The notes beneath the pieces are model-generated. The model ran no database searches. It was not told where the DNA came from and saw only the letters and a program-made list of their open reading frames with translations. 64,000 bases of DNA from Asterochloris sp. CNOR1 (Eukaryota > Chlorophyta > Trebouxiophyceae > Trebouxiales > Trebouxiaceae), in assembly GCA_963969365.1 (NCBI GenBank), contig OZ017757.1, positions 2,294,001-2,358,000 of the forward strand, written 5' to 3'. Position 1 is the first letter of the stretch. Each line of letters begins with the position of its first letter. The translations under genes and the position numbers were made by a program. Shown piece after piece: positions 56,801 through 64,000 of this stretch.

Positions 56801-59800
56801 CAGACAGCAAAGGTTTCTTCAAGTGCCTTGTGTGACAGTTGGCCAGCAGGCTGTGCTGCAGGGCTCATGTCACTCTTTGAACCAGCCAAGTCTCATGTCG
56901 AGAGCTGGGCATACAGTCTTTGCATGAGGTGCACATGATCCTGGTTCTGACGGGGTTGAGGATGCACAAAGCCTAGCTTTGCTATGCATAACGCCTTGCC
57001 TTGTTCTGCAGCGCATGGCGCCCGTTAGGGAGCTGTTGTGTCTGACAAATGTGACAGGTCGCCAACAGGCAGGCGCTAGGGCAGAGCACAGCGCCAGCCG
57101 CCGGCGCCCAGCCACCATCCACAGCAAGGAGGTCAGGCAGGGTGCTGAATGGGAGTGGGGCTTGACCCAACCCAAACGCAGCGGACCCCCGCACGGTCGC
57201 CCAGGCCTCTCCAACTCTTGCTCAGGTTCATGTTGTCCATCAAGCTGCAAGTCAGCTCATCAGGTGCCTCCCTACACTGCAAGCAGGCTGTTGTGGACCT
57301 GCTCACTGGTGGTAGTGTGTACCAATATCGCTTGTGCAACGAAGTGCTGACCCTCCTGCCGTTCTTGACTGCTGTGACCAGTGCCCTGCAGCCCAAGGGG
57401 AATGATGGCAAGGGGACCTCTGCCCAGCTGCAGAAGCAGCCGGACACAGCAGCCAGGCCCTTGGTTGCCCAGGCTCTGACCCTGCATCAGGCCAGCAATG
57501 CATCCCTGCAGCGGCCAGCGAGTTTGACCAAGGCTGTGGGAGCCAAGGCTGCCTGTAGCTCAAGCAACAGACCCCCAGTGACAGGCCAAGACAAGAAGGT
57601 GAGGTGGCATGCCTGTAATTGTCTAGGGACTTGTGACATTGCAGCATGGCGTGGCAGCAACACTTCAAGATGAGTGCGCCGCATGGAGTCCCATATCGCC
57701 TCAGATGCACGACTCTTAGGTGTCCCCAATGCTGTGGCCGTGCTGTCTGCATCGTACTGCTTGTATCGTGGGCACTGACCAGGCCCTTGGCTGTACATGC
57801 TTGCAGTCGCTGCCACTGAAGCAGCTGCTCACTGTCGGCACCTTACCGCTGCCTTTCCAGCTTCCTTTGGCTACAGAACCTTGATGGGGCCGCCACTGTA
57901 AGCTGCTGCTCACCGAATGCACCTTGCCGCTGCCTGTGCAGGCTGCCAGTCAGTGGGCCAATACAAAGCAGCGCGCCGTCCGCGGTGCTGCCTCTAACTC
58001 CGCGGCCAGTCAGGCGGCCCTGTACGCCGCGCCTTCAGCAGCAGCTCCAGCAGCGGCCAGCGGGACACCCTGCACGGATGGTCTCACCGACACCAGAGCT
58101 GCAGCTGCCAGCGCTGGCCTCACGTCTGCTGTTGCAGTGGGCCATGCAGCTGCACAGCAGCGCTCCAGCTCACACCACCAGAGTGGCCGTCGTTGCCACG
58201 CTGCCCCTCAGACAGCAGGTGAGGCAGAAGTGCCTGAGGCCCGTGAGCAATCTTTTGTGAGGAAAGACGTGTGGTGTGCTGAGACTGAGACCATGGCTAC
58301 AACACTTTAGGCTTGCAGGCTGCCTAGCAGCCAGTGTCGCATGATAAGTGCACTATCAGACGTTGTCAGGGTTGAATGTGGAACCCTTACTAGCTGGGCG
58401 CGCAGCACATGCCACGTCTTTGCCTGGGTTGTGGAGACAGCCGCATGGTCCCCGCAAGATACTGCCATTCCCCAGCATGTTATCTGGCGGCATAATGTGC
58501 ACACCATCCACCCAGTGTGCAGCTGCCCTGTGAGATCTCAACACGCTGGTGCAGATGCAGATGCCTCACAGACAGTAGGCAGGGCTGCCCCCAGCGCCTG
58601 CACTGTGGCAGTGCAGCAGCAGCGGCCTGCTGGTCGAGCTGGCACTCCTGCTGCTGGCAGGCAGAGGCCCAATGCAAAGCGGCTTCTGGCAGCAAGGCAG
58701 CCTGCCCGGGGCACTGCTGCTCAGCCAGCTGGCAGGCAGAGCCTTCAGACCCGGAAGCGTGCAGCCCAAGCCCCTGCTGAGGGGCCCACAGCCAGAAGGG
58801 TGTGCACACGGCTTCAAGTGGTGGCCGCTGATGCAGCAAGTGCAATTCCTCGGGCAGCAGCGCTGCAGGGCCCTGCCATGGCCCTGGCCGAGAGGGCGCC
58901 ATCACGGCTGCCAGCAGTGGCCCCTGCTGCAGCCAGTGGACAGCGTCAGGCAGAAGTGCCGGATTGGCCCCTGCAGGGCCAAATCTGCTCAGCCCTGGGC
59001 CCTGCAGAGCCAACCTTAGCAGGAGGGCAGGCCGTGGACGCCATGATCAGGGCGCAGGGTGGTTTGGCAGCTAAGCGCTGGTCAGCCACCTGCACCTCAG
59101 GCGCAGGCCCGGCAGCAGCCTCACACCTGCAAGTCGCTGCAGCTGCAGATGAGCCCATGGCTTGGGGCAGCAGTGCTCGGGGGGTGCAGCACCTGCTGGG
59201 GAGCAGCCACCAGCCGCTGCCACAGGCGCAGGCCCGCAGCTGGAATCAGAGGTGGTCAGGCCCCTGGACGCAGGGGTTGCAGCACCTGCTGGGGAGCAGG
59301 CACTGGCAGCTGCCACAGAGGGAGACCTGCAGCTGGGCATTGAGGCCAAGTATGCTGCAGCTGTCGGGGGCGCATTTCTCGCCAGGGGCCTGTCAGACGC
59401 GGAGCTGGAGTCTGACTTCGATGCTGTGGAGGCAGCCATGCCCGCAGCGGTGCAGGGCCTGCAGCAGCCAGGCGCGCAGGTGGCACAGCCTGTCCCCCTA
59501 CACGCACCCAGATGCTGGCTGGGGCCTGCACACGTGGCCGCCGCCGCCGCACCTGCAGGCTTCGGCCCGAGAGGTGCCAGGCATGATCCCCGCAGAGGGG
59601 GACCCAGACTTCGAGCTGGCGCACCTGCTGCCGCCGCAGGCAGTGCAGGGGGCTGACCCTCTTGGTGGCTGGGGCACGCCTCTCCCAGACCCGGATGCCA
59701 TTGATTGGGACTTCACAGCCAGCGAGCATGGTCTGAGCATCCAGGGACTGCAAGAAGCCTTGAAAGCAGGTGATGGCAGGCCGGTCGACTTGCTGCACAT

Positions 59801-60478
59801 GCAGCTCTCTGTCCACGCGTGCTGCTGTGCTGGTCCTCCGATACAGGCGCTCTGCTGCCAGCAGCTGCGCCCCCACTTTCGTACCTTCCCTTTGCAGGTC
59901 TCCCAGCTTGGCTGTGCCCCCTGACTGTGCTGGACACCCCCTGAGAAGCTGCGACATCTGCAGGCTGTGGTGATGCCGACGCTGTCATGGGTGGGGACGT
60001 TGGTGGTCCCATAGCCCTGAACGCAGCCGCCGCACCCTCAGGGCAGGACACCGGCACCCCTTCAGGTGGGCTGAAGGAAATTGCCATGGCGGCTGCCATG
60101 CAGCTGTGTTTGGTACAGCCTTGGTGAAGCCAGCAAGAGGCGCTGTCGTGACCACCTGTCCTGTGTGCATGCTGAGCGCCTTCTTTGCCACTCATGAATG
60201 CAGGGGTCGGTCCATCCGCCCACGACATGGGCGCTGCAGTCAGCAATGCAGCCGCCGACAATGGTGTGCCCCAGCGGGGTGCCCCCTCACCCACAGGGGC
60301 CCAGGGCGTCAGCTGGGCACAGGGAATGCCAGGTGCGCCTGCGGCCCCCACAAGTGCCCAATCACACTCCCTCTGCTGCCTCTGCGCAGCGCGCTGTTGG
60401 CACACGCAGGACCAACTGGCAGCGGCTCCTTGGCCTGGCGTTCAGCACATAGTGGAATTGCTGCGCTCTGGTGACTGA
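53864..60478 (+). CDS. low-complexity coiled-coil, nuclear-type protein
   Basis: Approximate exons: 53920-54110 (basic, VKRKAVPSARR), about 54361-54685, 54690-55550 (long Gln/Ala/Glu/Leu coiled coil), 55741-55876, 56246-56440, 56632-56767, 57013-57132, about 57230-57598, 57943-58219, about 58545-59767, 59967-60064 and 60203 to a stop at 60452 or 60478. The coiled coil runs about 290 residues. The rest is Ala/Gln/Pro-rich with basic patches (RKRAAQ) and acidic C-terminal stretches (DPDAIDWDFTASE), as in transcriptional cofactors; no named domain. Three frame changes have no intron: in a CAG run near 54670, at a run of six G near 59175 (one base short of continuity), and near 59480-59512, where a GT...CAG of about 33 bp would restore frame. 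Gene limits and first exon are uncertain, and it could be two genes. Confidence 0.5.
55880..56135 (+). repeat. tandem duplication in an intron, about 140 bp unit
   Basis: GGTGACAGGTGTATTTCTTG with TGGTTCTGGCCCTTGGGATG (55904) matches GTTGACAGGCGTGTTTCCTT with CTGGCCCTCGGGATGAGTGG (56050). Flanks (GGGCAGGGGTTGGGGTGTG vs GGCAGGGGAGGGGCCGTG) also correspond. Confidence 0.75.
57795..57943 (+). repeat. duplicated intron 3' end with two acceptors
   Basis: CGCTGCCACTGAAGCAGCTGCTCAC, CACCTTACCGCTGCCTTTCCAG (57808-57860) matches CGCCACTGTAAGCTGCTGCTCAC, CACCTTGCCGCTGCCTGTGCAG (57891-57942). The unit is about 82 bp. The second CAG is used by the 57943 exon; the first is a ready-made alternative acceptor. 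Confidence 0.85.
59180..59345 (+). repeat. in-exon tandem repeat, Ala/Gly/Glu-rich
   Basis: GGTTGCAGCACCTGCTGGGGAGCAG (59275) repeats GGGTGCAGCACCTGCTGGGGAGCAG (59178) 97 bp apart; both continue CC.GC..CTGCCAC. The protein repeat is AAPAGEQ...AAAT.G. Echo-type duplication therefore also occurs inside coding sequence. Confidence 0.8.
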
Positions 60479-61392
60479 TCAGTGACCTTTGTTCCATGCA
60501 GTCCCTGACTTTGTCCCCAGATTCACCGCTGGCATCCAGGCGGGCGCCGCCATGGCGTTCTCTGAGGACATCTGTAGCCAACTTTGTCAGGGCTACTTTC
60601 GAGATCATAGATTCAAAAGTGAGTGTTCGCTACCCTGGAGGGTGTGCTGTACAGTGCGCATACGACTGGAAGGGCGTCTCAGCTGCATGCCAGTGCCAGC
60701 TTTTGCCCCACCGCAACAGCTGCAGGCTGCATTCCTGCAGGATGCAAAGTTCTTCCTGCCTGTTTGCAGATGAAATACAAGGCTGGGGGACCCAATGACA
60801 GGGCATGGGACCGACATTACCTTTGGTTCAGGAAGCACACTGGTTGACGCTGAAGCAAAGTTGCATGAAGATGCGCTTGTCCTCACATGTCTGCTGCAGC
60901 TTACTTTCACAAGCTATGTTAAGGGCTGGCCAGCAAAGGGTGGGCCAAAGTCTGTCCTGGCTGCTGGAACAGGTGGCTGTGGGTGTTGCGCTGTGCGGGC
61001 AGTGCAGCAGGATGTGCTGCTCGTCTTCAGTGGCTGCTGCTGGTCCACTGAGCCAGCCAGGAGGGACGAGACCATGGCAGCTCCTGGGACCCTGCCAGCA
61101 AGACGGCTTGGACACTGTTAAGGATGTCATGATCTCAAGGCTGATTGAAGGCTGACAGGGCACCTGTCTACTCCAGTTCAGCTGTTGAGACAGGGTCTGT
61201 TACTGCAGCGCAAGGCCTTCACTCACTGGCAATCCAAGCTCCTGCTGAGCTGGCACCAAGAAGCCAAAGTAGAAACCTGCAAAGGCCCTTGTTTTGCAAG
61301 CAGAGAGGCTGTGACTTTGCTGTAACCGCACTTGGCAGCCCTTTGACAACTGTGATATAATCAGGACAGCCCTGAAGGCTTAAGCGTGCAGC
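60479..61392. other. intergenic region before PEX11
   Basis: Besides the possible LINE fragment it holds a minus-strand open stretch from an ATG at 60608 (MISKVALTKLATDVLRER) and a plus-strand open stretch near 60795-60890 (GTDITFGSGSTLVDAEAKLH). Neither links to other exons in phase, so no gene is called. The last part must contain the PEX11 promoter. Confidence 0.35.
60828..61163 (-). mobile_element. possible LINE (non-LTR) reverse-transcriptase C-terminal fragment
   Basis: The minus-strand reading frame contains TEDEQHILLHCPHSA followed about 50 residues later by CEDKRIFMQLCF. The pattern E-D-E-Q-H-x-L-x-x-C-P is typical of the C-terminal end of many plant and algal LINE ORF2 proteins, followed by a D..xLA.F....C tail. 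No other part of an element, poly-A tail or target-site duplication was recognised, so it is at best an old 3' relic between two genes. A chance resemblance cannot be excluded. Confidence 0.4.
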
Positions 61393-63986
61393 ATGGCATC
61401 CGTGACTCTAGAGCCTGCTGAGCACCTGAAGGTAACAAGGACGATCCTCAGCTGCCCTGAGCCGTTCTGGTTTGTCCTGCCATTGAAAGGGCCAATGCAT
61501 GACAGGACGCCCTTTGTCCTCATGCAGGCACTCACAACCGCCCTGAAGAGCTCAGACTTCAGGGACAAGCTCACTGCTGCCATCCAGGTGAGTGTGCAGC
61601 ATGCCGTGCAACCTGTTGCGGTCTTCAGCCTTGTAGAGGGCCTCCAGGCTCAGGGACTCAAGCACTCCAAATGCTCTGCAGTATGCAGCCATGTTCGCCT
61701 CAGCAGGCGAGCCTGGCAATGCCAAGAAGGTGCAAGTCAGCGTGGCTGCCGCGCGCAAGGTGTTCAGGGTCATGCGGGTAAGCGCGTGGGGTGCTGCTGC
61801 TGGTGGGCAGCACAGCTGCTGCATGCTGGTGACCTGCAAATGGTGTTCATAAGGAATGAAGGCACAGTGAGCTGCAGCACGGCTGAGCTTGTGTGCCGAG
61901 TGCTAGCAAGCCAGACTGCTTTCTGGACACGCAGATGTGCCATTGCTGCATGATGGTGCATGATTGGAGCTCGGCCAAGACCTTGCTGCAAACACCTGGT
62001 CTTTGCTGCCTACAGCCACTCGAGGCAGTGTCCCCTCTCCTCCTGAACCCCCACTTCAATGCTAAAAAGCCAGTCACCATTGAGATCCTAAACAAGGTGA
62101 GCAAAGAGCTGGGGGTGATAGCCTACTGGCTGCCAGTCTTTGTGACGTGCATATCATCCTGCATGTGGTGCATTCTGCAGCTCTGTCTTGGGTCAAGCAG
62201 CCTTGGCCCAGCCTGCCTGCCTTGTGACTTCTGGTACAGCACTCTAAACTTGCAAATTTGCCCGGCACCTGTGCTGCAGTTGAAAGGCGTTTTGATGGCG
62301 ATCTACTTTGGGGCAGACCACATCGTGTGGGCCAGCCAGGCAGGGCTGTACACAGACAAGCAGGGCACCGAGAGGTGAGCTGTCCATTGCTGAACTGTGG
62401 CTGGGTTTGCTGCCTGCATTGCAGTGTCCCACAGTTGGCCCTGCAATCCAGATTGTAGGCCAAGTTCCCAGAATGTTGCAGCCTGGTGCTCTGCACATGC
62501 TGTCATGAGGTTCAGGCAGGAGGCTCTGCATCCTAGAACCTGCACAAGCTGCAGAAGCCGTCTCTGTGAGCTGCATCAGCCACTAAGGCTTTGAGGTTAT
62601 GTCGCCTGAGGCCTTTGAAGGTCTGCCCCCGAGGGGGATCCTGTGGCGCAGCCAAGAGCACTCTTCCCTGCCGCATCTGCAAGGCGCAATGGTGTCTTTG
62701 TGGGCCTTGTGCAGGGCCCAGCCCATGCAAGTGGCCAGGCAAATTTCCCTGTAAGAGCCCTGCAACTTCAAACCTGCAACTGCAACCCGTGCAGGGCGCA
62801 GAAGGCGTCACTGTGGGGCTGGGCCCTGGGCTCTGTGTGCACCGTGGTGACCGAGTGCTACGAGGTGGTGACCCTGAGCAACATCCAGAAGAAGGACGAG
62901 AGCGATGAGGCCTGGAGCGCCCGGCGCCTCAAGGCGCAGACGGAGATCAACAACAGGCTGGTGGTGCTCACGCACGCCCTGGTGCAGGTGGGCCCTGGTG
63001 GGCTTGCTGTGGGTCAAGCCGCAAGGCAGCAGTGGCATGGGCTGAAGGCGGGGCCTCTGGAATGGGTGATGGCAGCTGCTGCTGCCCTGGTGCAGGCAGG
63101 TGTGGAGGCTCAGGTGACTCTAACAATAGGCGTCTGTGCTCATGCACACCCTTATGCAGTAGAAGATCTGTGGAATTCTCCTGAGCGGAGGAGCAGTGGA
63201 GTCTTGTGTGCCTGTGGGTGGGTGCCTGTGGCTGTGCTGTGCAGGGTACGGTGCCTGTTGGAAGGTGCAGGCAGACATTGCAGACAAGCTGGCCGCGCCT
63301 GCACATGCCCAGTGCTGTAGCCCCTGACTGTCCAGGATGTGGCTCTACAAGGTCCATGCAGACATCAACAGGCTGGCTGCGATCAGGTGCATGTGTTGAA
63401 GCGGGTTTGTGCAGCAGGTGGGCCTCTGCCTTGAAAGTATTAATTGGTGCGAGCCCTTGCCAGTCTGCTGTGAAGGGTGCAACGTCTGGTGGACCTGTCT
63501 ATGGGGGTTTTGTAAGCGGTGGGTTGCTAAGGAGGGTGAGGGTGCTTGCCAGGCTTTTGGGTCTGGGCCCCGCTGTGGTCAACTGACCTTTGTGTCTGCT
63601 AGCATGAAGTTTGAGAAAACCCAGGACCTGTCTTGACGCACGGCATGACGGCCAGAGGGAAGTCCCTGGCTGACGACAGTGCGCTGAGGCGCTGCACTGC
63701 ATCTGGGGCTGCACGCCTATTACCAAAGCTGGCTGTAGATTCCGTGCCATTTCCCTTCAATGCAATGGCTTACACCCTGCAGGCGGTGCTGGCGGCTGGG
63801 CTGCTGCAGCTGCGGCCCATGAAGCCACGCACAGTGGGCCTGGTAGGGATTGTGGCCTCAGTCATGAACCTGTACCTGCTGTATCCCAGCCTGCCCCCAC
63901 CGGCAAATGCCAGCAAGAAGCCTGGCAAAGTGGCTGAGGTCATGCCCTCTGCCCAGCAGAGCAAAATGGAGCTCAAGAAGGCATGA
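61393..63986 (+). CDS. PEX11: peroxisomal membrane elongation/division protein PEX11
   Basis: Seven exons join in phase: 61393-61431, 61528-61587, 61682-61777, 62016-62096, 62280-62374, 62795-62987 and 63729-63986, giving 273 residues. Family landmarks: N-terminal amphipathic helix with VQVSVAAARKVFRVMR (the equivalent of ..SLARKVFRLFK in plants), GVLMAIYFGADHIVWASQAG (the L.DQ.VW..R.G block with Arg replaced by Gln), then SARRLKAQTEINNRLVVLTH. The C-terminal membrane segment is AVLAAGLLQLRPMKPRTVGL, followed by a short Lys-rich tail ending MELKKA. PEX11 proteins remodel and elongate peroxisomal membranes before fission. The last exon start (63729, after an AAAG acceptor) is the least certain boundary. 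Intron 6 holds several copies of exon 6 edges. Confidence 0.85.
63075..63390 (+). repeat. three degraded copies of PEX11 exon 6 edges
   Basis: 63080-63097 (GCTGCCCTGGTGCAGGCAGG) echoes the exon's last bases (CACGCCCTGGTGCAGGTGGG, 62974). 63260-63300 (AAGGTGCAGGCAGACATTGC) and 63343-63382 (AAGGTCCATGCAGACATCAA, then CAGGCTGGCTGCG) echo AAGGCGCAGACGGAGATCAA and CAGGCTGGTGGTG (62931). The latter two also match each other, 83 bp apart. Confidence 0.75.
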
Positions 63987-64000
63987 TTTTGCAACGCTGT

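Noticed and set aside
58341-59924. A 527-residue plus-strand open frame
   Set aside because: It runs through clear intron sequence at its start and switches into implausible composition in the middle. The true coding parts use other frames around 59180-59480.
1-63986. Poly-CAG/Gln tracts as expanded trinucleotide repeats
   Set aside because: Most runs are only 4-6 repeats and interrupted. They reflect the general CAG/CTG bias of this DNA.
1-63986. tRNA or rRNA genes, CRISPR arrays, prokaryotic operons
   Set aside because: None could be recognised. The splice structure rules out a bacterial origin for the genes seen.

Overview
This window is intron-dense nuclear DNA from a eukaryote, most likely a green alga close to the Trebouxiophyceae. 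Grounds are the GC-rich, CAG/CTG-rich sequence, short exons (40-450 bp) split by GT-AG introns that nearly always end in TGCAG, the plant-type ARID-ELM2-SANT architecture, a divergent FQR1/WrbA-like quinone reductase, and peroxisomal and GPI-anchor genes. The lineage is inferred, not proven. Exons were joined by hand using splice signals and reading phase, with no transcript data. Phases close across the whole coding region for PIG-A, ARID-ELM2-SANT, the 193-residue minus-strand gene, the histidine phosphatase, BMT2, the quinone reductase and PEX11. They close across most of the cyclic-nucleotide-binding gene and the kinase.

Layout: 1-2549 (+) 3' end of a coiled-coil gene; 3044-4216 (-) and 4560-5659 (+) a divergent pair of F-box/leucine-rich-like genes that look degraded or complexly spliced; 6948-10488 (+) PIG-A, GPI-anchor GlcNAc transferase; 10508 to about 11600 (-) unknown gene; 12237-24099 (+) large ARID-ELM2-SANT chromatin protein; 24226-25691 (-) unknown 193-residue protein with beta-barrel-like strands; 25692-27603 repeat-rich non-coding; 27604-37261 (+) protein with two cyclic-nucleotide-binding folds; 37801-42029 (-) divergent protein kinase; 43053-47617 (+) histidine phosphatase; 47843-49336 (-) BMT2, 25S rRNA m1A methyltransferase; 49720-53090 (+) quinone reductase; about 53864-60478 (+) low-complexity coiled-coil nuclear-type protein; 60828-61163 (-) possible LINE remnant; 61393-63986 (+) PEX11.

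The genes are unrelated housekeeping genes and do not form a pathway. Convergent pairs are packed tightly (126, 539 and 225 bp between stop codons at 24.1, 37.5 and 47.7 kb), and BMT2 and the quinone reductase share a 383 bp divergent upstream region.

The most unusual feature is structural. In nearly every gene with long introns, the introns hold degraded copies of the adjacent exon edge, splice site included. I call these exon echoes. They lie 40-400 bp from the real exon, in the same orientation, most often just upstream of the true 3' splice site, sometimes just downstream of the donor, and once past the stop codon. More than twenty cases are listed. They suggest that introns here grow by repeated local tandem duplication across splice junctions, followed by decay. 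This could supply decoy splice sites or exons.
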